From positions 248,001 through 312,000 of the forward strand of contig NZ_PVTJ01000006.1 of NCBI RefSeq assembly GCF_003002955.1: a stretch of DNA of 64,000 nt. Direction: 5' to 3'. Made by a program: the position numbers and the translations under genes. Below the pieces are notes generated by a model. That model worked only from the letters and a program-made list of their open reading frames with translations. It had not been told where the DNA came from and ran no database searches. This document shows positions 42,396 through 49,757 of the stretch, piece after piece (within the stretch, counting starts at the first letter, position 1; each line of letters opens with the position of its first letter). The DNA is from Glycomyces artemisiae (GTDB taxonomy: Bacteria; Actinomycetota; Actinomycetes; Mycobacteriales; Micromonosporaceae).

Positions 42396-44419
42396 ACGAC
42401 GCCAAGGGACGACCGCCGGAGTTCTATCGACTCCCCTCCGCATGGCCGAAGCCGAGGACACGGAGCTCACAACCCGGCTCGGCCGGTGGCGAGTGGATCG
42501 GCGCCAACATCCAAGGCGACTATCTGCACGCAAACCGCGACATGCACGTCCGCATCGACGCTGTCTTGGCCGAAGACGCCCTCAAATCCAGTATCGAAGA
42601 GGACGCCGGTAGCGGGTTCTCAGAAGAGGATCTGAACGACGTCTTGTCGCCTCCCGACCGCGACCTGCATTTGCAGGCACTCACTGACACGCGGCTTCTG
42701 GTGCTGTCGGGCGCCCGCCGTACAGGTCTGACGACTGCAGTGTGGCTTCGGGCCCGAGTGCTCGCTCAGCGGTTGAACGTCAGAGTTCAGGCCCTCACCT
42801 CGACGAATAGTGAAGAACTCCACCGAGACATGGACCGCAAGGGCGGACCAGTGGTCTTCGTCCTGGACATGTCACGGAATACGGAGTTTGAGACCGAGGT
42901 CTCGAAGCTCGTCCCGCGAATCAAGCAGCTTCTCGATCGACATGAGCGCTACCTCGTGATCGCCGTCGAGGAGCGCTTCGGCGTTGAGCTGGAGGGGGAT
43001 TGTGAGGGGTCGATCTTCACGCTTAGATGTCTGACGCCCGACCGAGTGTTCGAGCACTATTACAAGGCCGGCGAAGCGGCGTTCGTCGCGGTTCGGGCTT
43101 CAGAGGAGTACTTCCGCAAACCGCTCCGGACAGCTTGGCCTCCTCGGGCCCGTCAGATCGCAGAGATCCTCAACGAAGCGCAGCGCGACCTGACGCCGGA
43201 ACAGTTCGGTGAACTGATCGACCACGCGCTCGGAAAACGGCCCCGGATCCTCCAGGAGATGACGGGCAATCGCCTCGACGCCGACGGCCGCGCAATACTG
43301 GTTGCGGCCGCAGCCCTGGAGACCTCGCCCGCGGAGACTCTGATCGGTGCGGCGGACGGTCTTGCAGCAGAGGTCCGCGGCACCGGTTGGGCTATCGATC
43401 CGATGGACGACCAGGGGCTCACGCAGCGGATCAGGGCCATCGGCGAGGTGTTCCGGCTGACTGACTCGCGCTTCATCGACGTGCACTTGGGAGATTCGGT
43501 GCTTCCGTACGTCTGGGAGGAGTATCCGCAGTGGCGTGGTCCTCTGGCGTCCTGGCTCGACCGTCTCCTGGCAAGACCGGGCGAATGGCGGGCTGCGAGG
43601 TTCGGAATGCTGCCCAACCGGGTTTATCAACTCGCCAAGAATGACCGGAATCCGGCGTTCCTGCTGGACCGGGCCCATGCGATGGCGGAGAGTATCATGT
43701 CCGAGATCCGGGGGCTCGCCGTCGAACTCCTCGTCGCAGGTGTCCTCAATTCAGACATCGGGCCGGGCGTTAAGCGGAGGCTCTACATCTGGAGCCGAAG
43801 CGCTTCCGCACCTGTGCAACTGGCCGTCGTAGCCGCGTGCGGAGATGAGCGATATCTGGCGTCGGACACCGACTCGGCGTTGACGCGGATACGGCACCTG
43901 GCCGATTCTCCTCACAGCGAAGTTCGCATGGCCGCGCGGAAGGTGATCGTCCAGCAGGCTCCAAACCACTTGTCTCCCGTCGACTTCCTCGGGTATCTCG
44001 CAATCTGCATGCAGCCCTCTAGTTTCCTCTGCGAAGCAGTCCCGGGCATTTTCTACGAGGCGTTCGCGGACCACGACATGCTGCGGCGCTTGCAAAGCGG
44101 ACCTGAAGAACTTGTTGGGGACCGGTCCGGCCATATCGCTGCGTTCTGGGCTCAGATCTTGGATCAGGACTCCCCTCCGCTCATCGCCCGGGTCCTGAAG
44201 ACGTGGCTCGCGGCCGCCGCCAGGATCGGGCCGTTCAACGGCGAGGCGATGGCGCTGATGCCTGCGAACGCGGTACCGGGGCAGTACCGGCGTCTCGGAA
44301 GGCTCTCCCGAGCGGCGTCCCTGCTCTCCGCCCCCGCCATCGGTGCCCTCCCCCTCGAATCGCGGTTGTCCGCGCTGCTCATGAAACGACTCTTTGAAAT
44401 CGAGGTGCACCTTCGATGA
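42392..44419 (+). CDS. Large protein with degenerate P-loop NTPase (inactive STAND-like) and helical repeats
   Basis: A 675-residue protein of unknown family. Near the N-terminus (residues 39-56) is NIQGDYLHANRDMHVRID, which pairs with the motif ending the upstream protein. A P-loop-like strand-loop follows: SGARRTGLTTA with G107-x4-G112, but Leu113 at the place of the Walker A lysine. A Walker B-like strand is VVFVLDMS (D159). It therefore resembles an NTPase that has lost catalysis. From about residue 240 on it is helical, probably TPR/HEAT-like repeats (for example SPHSEVRMAARKVIVQQAP). It is coupled on both sides by 4-bp overlaps. Confidence 0.68.
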   Translation: MNDAKGRPPEFYRLPSAWPKPRTRSSQPGSAGGEWIGANIQGDYLHANRDMHVRIDAVLAEDALKSSIEEDAGSGFSEEDLNDVLSPPDRDLHLQALTDTRLLVLSGARRTGLTTAVWLRARVLAQRLNVRVQALTSTNSEELHRDMDRKGGPVVFVLDMSRNTEFETEVSKLVPRIKQLLDRHERYLVIAVEERFGVELEGDCEGSIFTLRCLTPDRVFEHYYKAGEAAFVAVRASEEYFRKPLRTAWPPRARQIAEILNEAQRDLTPEQFGELIDHALGKRPRILQEMTGNRLDADGRAILVAAAALETSPAETLIGAADGLAAEVRGTGWAIDPMDDQGLTQRIRAIGEVFRLTDSRFIDVHLGDSVLPYVWEEYPQWRGPLASWLDRLLARPGEWRAARFGMLPNRVYQLAKNDRNPAFLLDRAHAMAESIMSEIRGLAVELLVAGVLNSDIGPGVKRRLYIWSRSASAPVQLAVVAACGDERYLASDTDSALTRIRHLADSPHSEVRMAARKVIVQQAPNHLSPVDFLGYLAICMQPSSFLCEAVPGIFYEAFADHDMLRRLQSGPEELVGDRSGHIAAFWAQILDQDSPPLIARVLKTWLAAAARIGPFNGEAMALMPANAVPGQYRRLGRLSRAASLLSAPAIGALPLESRLSALLMKRLFEIEVHLR

Positions 44420-45246
44420 CCTTTTCAGGTTTCCTGCTGATCCTGCTCCTACTGGCCGGTGCCGCGGCGTTCGGCGGATGGCAGCTCCTCCGTCGGCGCG
44501 GCGGACCTGTCGAGATCGAGGATCCCGGCCAGCAGGTCCAATCCCAAGCACCGATGACGCAGATTGCGACGTTGCATCTTCCCAGTTCTCATCTACATTT
44601 TCAGTTCTCCTGCGATATCGAGTACCGATATGCCGAGACCTCGCGGACTCCGAGAGGGGTCAGGCCCCGTCCTGGAAGTGTCGAGGCTGCCCTCTATGAG
44701 ACGCTGAAGGAGCTTTCCTCACAGTTCCCGCTGACCCGCAAGGACCAGCTCAAGTACGAGCTGACCCGAGCGCTTCGCTCTCCCCTGAACGTCAACGGCC
44801 GGTTCGCCGTCTGGGGCGAGTGCCTCGGAGTCCAGGTCGACGAGGCCGAGATGGACATCATCCATGAGGGCTACCGCGAAGAGCTTGAGAATGAGCGGTT
44901 GCGCCGACGGATCGAGTTCCTCGGCAAGGTGTTCGAGGATCACCGTGGAGCAACGATGTGGTGGCTCGCTCGCCATCAGGATGAGATAGAGCAGCTTCCG
45001 GAGAAAGCCGATCTCATTTACAGGGTGGAACGACAGCTCAACCCCGAGCACGATCCCGAAAATCTCAAAATCGGCCAAGACCTCGTATGGTTCCTTGCTT
45101 CGTCGGCAGAGGATGCTCGATCCACTGTGGGCACAATGCTCTCAGGGATCTATGCGGAGTACGGCCAGGCCGAGCTCGCCAGGAAAGCGGCAGATCTCAT
45201 TCCATATCGGGAGCAGCCGACGTCGGCGGCCGATGCCAACTGGTGA
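44416..45246 (+). CDS. Membrane-anchored protein with SPFH/band-7-like domain
   Basis: A 276-residue protein, ATGA-coupled to the P-loop protein. A single N-terminal membrane segment (about residues 2-22: FSGFLLILLLLAGAAAF) ends in basic RRRG. Then a domain with the look of SPFH/band-7: LHFQFSCDIEYRYAETS, a helical VEAALYETLKELSSQF, and VWGECLGVQVDEAEMDI. A charged helix (EELENERLRRRIEFLGKVFEDH) suggests oligomerisation. It probably places the system at the inner face of the cell membrane. The assignment to band-7 is by pattern only. Confidence 0.6.
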   Translation: MTFSGFLLILLLLAGAAAFGGWQLLRRRGGPVEIEDPGQQVQSQAPMTQIATLHLPSSHLHFQFSCDIEYRYAETSRTPRGVRPRPGSVEAALYETLKELSSQFPLTRKDQLKYELTRALRSPLNVNGRFAVWGECLGVQVDEAEMDIIHEGYREELENERLRRRIEFLGKVFEDHRGATMWWLARHQDEIEQLPEKADLIYRVERQLNPEHDPENLKIGQDLVWFLASSAEDARSTVGTMLSGIYAEYGQAELARKAADLIPYREQPTSAADANW

Positions 45247-45615
45247 CGGCTCACCGAATGGATGGTTCCAGACCGCCGCTTCGACCTCGCGGCGGAGGAT
45301 GCTGCGCAGGGGCGACCGTGGGGCGAGGTCAGAGTGACGGGCTGACCGTCGATAGCGAGGACGAAGCCACCAGCTAACCGGGCCCTCGATCGCTGCTAGG
45401 AACAGCAGCAGCGTCGCGCAGCGGGCAGCCTCGTTGGTCTGGATCGCATGGTCCAGGATCACCGTCCGAACACGGTCCCATTCGTCGATCATCAAGCCGG
45501 TCGGTAGGAGCGGTCCTGTTCTCATGGAACAACGCGTCATCGTATGCAGCACGGCATGCGACGGCCGATCGCTTTGGCCTGATTGGCCGGCCCACGGAGC
45601 TGTTCGGGTTCGGCG
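45247..45615. other. Island right border, no secure gene
   Basis: About 370 bp between the membrane-anchored protein and the ECF41 gene. On the minus strand a frame (45142-45552) could code a 136-residue peptide with one hydrophobic run (AARCATLLLFLAAIEGPVSWW), but its last third overlaps the upstream gene and is Arg-rich, so it is at most a decayed gene. No terminator, repeat or attachment site is recognised. Confidence 0.4.
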
Positions 45616-46551
45616 TTACCACTTCGCGATGAGCGGGGGTGCTTCTTGCGGGGTGGTCCGCCAGGTTCTGGTGAGGCGGTGGAGGCGGGTGGGGGCGGCT
45701 ATTGAGGTGGCTGTGGTGATGAGGCCGTGGGTGGTGGTGAGGATGACGGCGCCGATGACGCGGTCGTCGACGGTGGCGATGACGGCGGGGTTGGTGTTGA
45801 CGATGGCGGCATGGAAGGCGGGGGCGCCTCCGGCGAGGCGGCGTTTGGCGGGGGTGGGTTTGAAGCCGCCGCGGATGACGCGGGCGAGGTTCTCGGCGCC
45901 GGTGAGGGACATGAGGGTCGCGGAGAGGCCGGCGCCGTCGGAGAGGCCGGTGGCGTCGGCGGTGAGGAGGGCGACGAGGCGGTCGGTGCGGCCGGAGGCC
46001 GCGGCGGAGACGAAGGCCTCGACGATCTCGCGGGCGGCGGCGCGGTCGACTTCGGCGCGGGGTGCGGCGCGCACACGGCGGCGGGCGCGCAGGGCGTGCT
46101 GCTGGCTCGCGGACTCGGTGATGTCGAGGATCTGCGCTATCTCCTTGTGGGAGTGGGAGAAGGCTTCCCGCAGGACGTAGACGGCCCGTTCGACCGGTGG
46201 GACCCTCTCCAGCAGGAGGAGGACCGCGATGGTCACTGATTCTCGTTGCTCCACTGTGTCCAGTGGCCCTAGCATCGGATCGCCTTCCAGGAGGGGTTCG
46301 GGCAGCCAGGAGCCGACGGTGCGTTCGCGGCGGGCGTAGGCGGAGCGGAGCCGGTCGAGCGCGAGGTTGGCGACGACCTTGGTCAGCCACGCCTCCGGGA
46401 CCTCGACGTAGTCGCGGTCGGCGGCCTGCCAGCGCAGGAACGCGTCCTGGACGACGTCCTCGGCGTCGGCGGCCGAGCCGAGCAGGCGGTACGCCAACGA
46501 GGCCATCCTGGAGCGGAGGGCCTCGAAGCGCGCCGTGGCGGCGGAGTCCAT
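45616..46551 (-). CDS. ECF41-type sigma factor with C-terminal SnoaL-like domain
   Basis: A 311-residue sigma factor. Region 2 is LASLAYRLLGSAADAEDVVQDAFLRW. Region 4 is PPVERAVYVLREAFSHSHKEIAQILDITESASQQHALRARRRV. A C-terminal domain of about 130 residues (VEAFVSAAASGRTDRLVALLTADATGLSDGAG) is the NTF2/SnoaL-like extension that is the hallmark of ECF41 and acts as a built-in regulator; the DGGGK motif appears as SDGAGL. WLPEPLL in the linker is also typical. The oxidoreductase gene just upstream is the usual partner. Confidence 0.93.
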   Translation of the reverse strand: MDSAATARFEALRSRMASLAYRLLGSAADAEDVVQDAFLRWQAADRDYVEVPEAWLTKVVANLALDRLRSAYARRERTVGSWLPEPLLEGDPMLGPLDTVEQRESVTIAVLLLLERVPPVERAVYVLREAFSHSHKEIAQILDITESASQQHALRARRRVRAAPRAEVDRAAAREIVEAFVSAAASGRTDRLVALLTADATGLSDGAGLSATLMSLTGAENLARVIRGGFKPTPAKRRLAGGAPAFHAAIVNTNPAVIATVDDRVIGAVILTTTHGLITTATSIAAPTRLHRLTRTWRTTPQEAPPLIAKW

Positions 46552-46560
46552 CGGACGACC

Positions 46561-47751
46561 CTATGCGGGGACCGACGGGGCGGTCCGCGCGGCCGCGGCG
46601 GCGGTCCGGTGCCTGCGGACCGGCAGGGTGAAGGTCGGGTGCAGGGTTCCCCACATACTGCCTTTGACGACGAATTTCTTGTACGCGTTCGCGGGGCCGC
46701 GGGTCAGCGCCCAGGTGGTGCGGGCGCCGTTGACGATCTGGAGGATCGCGTCGTTGCGGCCGAGGCTGATGTGGTTGCCGTAGTAGGCGAGCGAGGTCTG
46801 GCTGATCTCGGTGCCGGTGAGGTCGCCGATGATCGCCTGGAGGGCCTGCTTTCCGGTGAATCCGGCGGAGGCGCAGGACATCTGGAGCGGGAGGCCGTTG
46901 TCGCCGATGGTGAAGACGGCGTCGCCGACGGCGTAGACGTCGGGGTGGGAGACCGAGCGCATCTGGCGGTCCACGGTGATCCGGCCGTCCGGCCGCACCG
47001 CCAGGCCGCTGGCGGCGGCGATGGGGTGGACCGCGAACCCGGCGGCCCAGACGGTGGCGTCGGCGGCGAGGAGGCGGCCGTGGCCGGTGAGGGCGCCCGC
47101 GGCGGTGACCTCGGCGATGCGGGTGTGCTCGTGGATCTCGATGCCGAAGCGGTCGAAGGCCTTCAGCAGGTGGCGGCGGGCCTTGGGGCCGAGCCAGCCG
47201 CCGAGTTCGCCCCTGGTCGCCACGGCGACGCGGAGGCCGGGCCGGGCCTCGGCGATCTCGGTGGCGGCCTCGATCGCGGTGAGGTTGCCGCCGACGACGA
47301 GGACGCGGCCCTCGCCGTCGAGTTCGTCGAGGCGGGCCCTGAGTTTCAGCGCGGCGGGCCGGGAGGCGACGTGGTGGCCGTGCTCCTCGGCGCCGGGCGT
47401 GCCGTCGACGGCGGCGGTGCTGCCGAGGGCGTAGACGAGCGTGTCGTATTCGAGCCGCTCGGTGCCGCGCTCGTCTTCGAGGGTGACCGTCCGGGCGTCG
47501 GCGTCGACGGCGGTGACGCGGGCGATCCGCAGCCGGATGCCGGTGCCCGCGAAGACCTCGGCGAGTTCGTGCTCGGGCATCGGGTGCCCGGCGGCGAGTT
47601 CGTGGAGGCGCAGGCGCTCGACGAAGAGGGTCGCGGCGTTGACGACGGTGATCTCGACGTCGTCGTGGTGCAGGCGGCGGGCGAGGTTGCCCGCGGTCCA
47701 CGCTCCGGCGTATCCGGCGCCGAGGACGGTGATGCGGTGCTTCGGGTTCAT
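46561..47751 (-). CDS. NAD(P)H:quinone-type FAD oxidoreductase (NDH-2-like), ECF41 partner
   Basis: A 396-residue flavoprotein. The FAD motif is VLGAGYAGAWTA (about 9-20), with a second dinucleotide site VVGGNLTAIEAATEIAE. The late FAD segment is VYAVGDAVFTI. It fits the NADH-dehydrogenase-II-like pyridine nucleotide-disulfide oxidoreductases. ECF41 sigma factors are known to control adjacent carboxymuconolactone decarboxylases, oxidoreductases or epimerases; this gene is the oxidoreductase. It lies 9 bp before the sigma gene and has an ECF41-like promoter (47785-47811). Confidence 0.9.
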   Translation of the reverse strand: MNPKHRITVLGAGYAGAWTAGNLARRLHHDDVEITVVNAATLFVERLRLHELAAGHPMPEHELAEVFAGTGIRLRIARVTAVDADARTVTLEDERGTERLEYDTLVYALGSTAAVDGTPGAEEHGHHVASRPAALKLRARLDELDGEGRVLVVGGNLTAIEAATEIAEARPGLRVAVATRGELGGWLGPKARRHLLKAFDRFGIEIHEHTRIAEVTAAGALTGHGRLLAADATVWAAGFAVHPIAAASGLAVRPDGRITVDRQMRSVSHPDVYAVGDAVFTIGDNGLPLQMSCASAGFTGKQALQAIIGDLTGTEISQTSLAYYGNHISLGRNDAILQIVNGARTTWALTRGPANAYKKFVVKGSMWGTLHPTFTLPVRRHRTAAAAARTAPSVPA

Positions 47752-47784
47752 GGTCTCACTCCTGTCTGGCTGGCTCGGACTCTG

Positions 47785-47811
47785 AACGGGGCGGCGCCGG
47801 AATCCATGACA
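47785..47811 (-). promoter_or_regulatory. ECF41-type promoter before the oxidoreductase
   Basis: On the minus strand, TGTCATG (47811-47805), 16 nt, then CGTT (47788-47785). The known ECF41 motif is TGTCACA in the -35 and CGTC in the -10. The -10 lies about 33 bp from the ATG. Confidence 0.62.
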
Positions 47812-47833
47812 GGAAGTAGTTGTGCGATGCGTC

Positions 47834-48412
47834 TCAGTCGGCGCTGTCCTCGTCGCCCGCGGGCACGCTGCGGCGCCCCGAGCGGCGGTGTTCGAGCTGG
47901 TCCATCTCGTACCGGGCGTACCAGGGCGCCCAGCCGTCCTGGCGGAACCACTGGCGGCCGGTGCGGGAGGCGAGGCCGCCGAGGATGCTCAGCCCCATGG
48001 CGATCCAGATCGGGGCGATGACGAGCGCGGTGATGTCGCCGTAGGTCCGCGAGACCCCGATGATGCCGATCGCGGTGTTCGTGATTGCGAAGACGACCGC
48101 GAACGTGCGGGCCCAGCGGCGGCCGCGGCCGAGCTGGAACACGATGGCCGCGTAAGGGATCGTCAGGAGCGCGATGAGCGGCAGGACGATCGCGATGGGG
48201 AAGGACGTGCCGACGGGCAGGGCCTGTTCGAGTTCGGAGACGCCGGGGACGTCGGCGGTGCGGGACTCGACCCAGCGCAGCAGGCGCGGCCCGAGCCCGA
48301 GGCTGACGCTGACCAGCATGAAGTACTGGAACACCATCATGACCTGGGCGAGGTCGACCGAATGCGGCTTGTCGTACAGCGGTGCGGGGCCGGAAGCGAC
48401 GGGGCTGTTCAC
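47834..48412 (-). CDS. Membrane protein, four segments
   Basis: A 192-residue integral membrane protein. Hydrophobic segments lie at about residues 20-38, 73-93, 105-122 and 127-146. The C-terminus is cytosolic and charged (RSGRRSVPAGDEDSAD). GTG at 48412 has GGAG 5 nt upstream. No family is recognised. It lies upstream of the oxidoreductase on the same strand, with a gap that contains the ECF41 promoter. Confidence 0.75.
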   Translation of the reverse strand: MNSPVASGPAPLYDKPHSVDLAQVMMVFQYFMLVSVSLGLGPRLLRWVESRTADVPGVSELEQALPVGTSFPIAIVLPLIALLTIPYAAIVFQLGRGRRWARTFAVVFAITNTAIGIIGVSRTYGDITALVIAPIWIAMGLSILGGLASRTGRQWFRQDGWAPWYARYEMDQLEHRRSGRRSVPAGDEDSAD

Positions 48413-48477
48413 GGGAGCTCCAAACACTGGGCTGACTCCAGGGTACGTCCGCGGAGCCGCTGGTGGGGAACCGGTTT

Positions 48478-48906
48478 TCAGTCGCCGCGGGCCCGCGGCC
48501 CGGCCCAGCGCCACACGGGGGGCGAGACGAGCGCACCGAGGCAGGCGAGGTCGAGGACGCCCGCGAGCTTTTCGAGCGGCGGGGCCGCGAGCCACGAGTC
48601 GGGGTCGGCGAGGAGGACCATCGCGGGCACTCCGGTGGTGACGACCGCGAGGAACCAGGCCCAGGCGCGGCGGTGCCAGATCCCGAAGGCGTACACCAGG
48701 AGTCCCGAGGCGGCGACGACGGCCGCCGTGAGGAACGCCGGGCTCGTGTACCCCATGCGCCCGCACTGCGCGTCGTGCGGGCCGCACGCGAAGTACTCGG
48801 GGACGAGCACGGCCATGAAGTCGATCCAGCCGAGCACGAGCAGGCCCATGAGCAGCCGCACCGTGAGCGGCCTCGCGGCCGGCGTGCTCGTGGAGTCCGC
48901 GCCCAT
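48478..48906 (-). CDS. Small membrane protein
   Basis: A 142-residue protein with about four hydrophobic segments, the first near 18-38 (LLMGLLVLGWIDFMAVLV), then an outer loop with two cysteines (ACGPHDAQC). The ATG at 48906 (MGADSTST) is preferred over an upstream in-frame start at 48924. It is the first gene of the leftward pair of membrane proteins. Function is unknown. Confidence 0.68.
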   Translation of the reverse strand: MGADSTSTPAARPLTVRLLMGLLVLGWIDFMAVLVPEYFACGPHDAQCGRMGYTSPAFLTAAVVAASGLLVYAFGIWHRRAWAWFLAVVTTGVPAMVLLADPDSWLAAPPLEKLAGVLDLACLGALVSPPVWRWAGPRARGD

Positions 48907-49023
48907 GGGCTCATTGTGCGGCACGGGGCGCGGGCGCGTACAGGGGTCCCGGGACCGGGTCCGAGGACTTGACGCGTCCGCGGGGGTGAGGACACTGAGG
49001 TGGAGACGGATGCGGAGGTCGCG

Positions 49024-49746
49024 ATGGGGTTCTCAGGGCTGCGGGTGGTCGTCACCGGCGGCGGGCGCGGGTTCGGGCGGGCGCTGGCGGTGTCGCTGGG
49101 GCGCGAGGGTGCGGAGGTGTTCGTGTCGGCGCGGCGGTTCGACGCGGCCGAGGAGACGGCGCAGCAGGTGCGGCACGTCGGCGGGCGGGCGCATGCGTTC
49201 GAATGCGACCTCGCGGACTCGGTGTCGGTGCGGGAGTTCGCCGAAGCGCTCGCAGAGACGAGCGACGCGGTGGACGTGCTCGTGAACAACGGTGCGCCGT
49301 ACCTGGACGCGGGCGGGTTCACCGAGGCGACGGACGAGCAGGTCGCGGAGGTGATCGCCGCGGGGGCGGCCGGGACGGTGCTGGTGACGAAGGCGGTGCT
49401 GCCGCTGCTGCTGCGCAGTCCGCGGCCCGACATCGTGACGATGGTGTCGGGGTGCGGCGAGTACGGGAACCACCGGTCGGCCGCGCACGAGGCGTTCTAC
49501 GCGGCGAAGGCCGCGCAGGCCGGGTTCACGGAGGTGCTGTCGAAGCGCCTGCGGCCCAGCGGGGTCCGCGTGATCTCGCTGTACCCGCCGGACTTCGACG
49601 ACGCCGACCCGCTCGGCCCGGCGTGGGACGAGGAGCGCGGGACGGGCGACGCGCTGGGCGCCCGGTCGCTCGTGGACTGCGTCCGGTTCGCGATCGGGCA
49701 GCCCCGCGACTGCTTCATCAAGAGCTTCTACTTCGAGCAGGCCTAG
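49024..49746 (+). CDS. SDR-family protein with altered active site
   Basis: A 240-residue short-chain dehydrogenase fold. The cofactor loop is TGGGRGFGRA (about 11-20). Two hallmarks are changed: the usual N-N-A-G is NNGAP, and the Y-x-x-x-K motif reads F-Y-A-A-K, so the residue at the catalytic Tyr place is Phe, with Tyr one position later. Ser is kept in MVSGCGEYG. It may be a modified enzyme or a non-catalytic protein. GGAGG lies close before the ATG at 49024. It converges on mfd. Confidence 0.82.
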   Translation: MGFSGLRVVVTGGGRGFGRALAVSLGREGAEVFVSARRFDAAEETAQQVRHVGGRAHAFECDLADSVSVREFAEALAETSDAVDVLVNNGAPYLDAGGFTEATDEQVAEVIAAGAAGTVLVTKAVLPLLLRSPRPDIVTMVSGCGEYGNHRSAAHEAFYAAKAAQAGFTEVLSKRLRPSGVRVISLYPPDFDDADPLGPAWDEERGTGDALGARSLVDCVRFAIGQPRDCFIKSFYFEQA

Positions 49747-49757
49747 CCCGCAAGGGG

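Noticed and set aside
45374-47701. Long minus-strand frame rich in Arg and Pro over ECF41 and the oxidoreductase
   Set aside because: Out of frame with both real genes; composition of Arg/Pro/His runs is that of a shadow.
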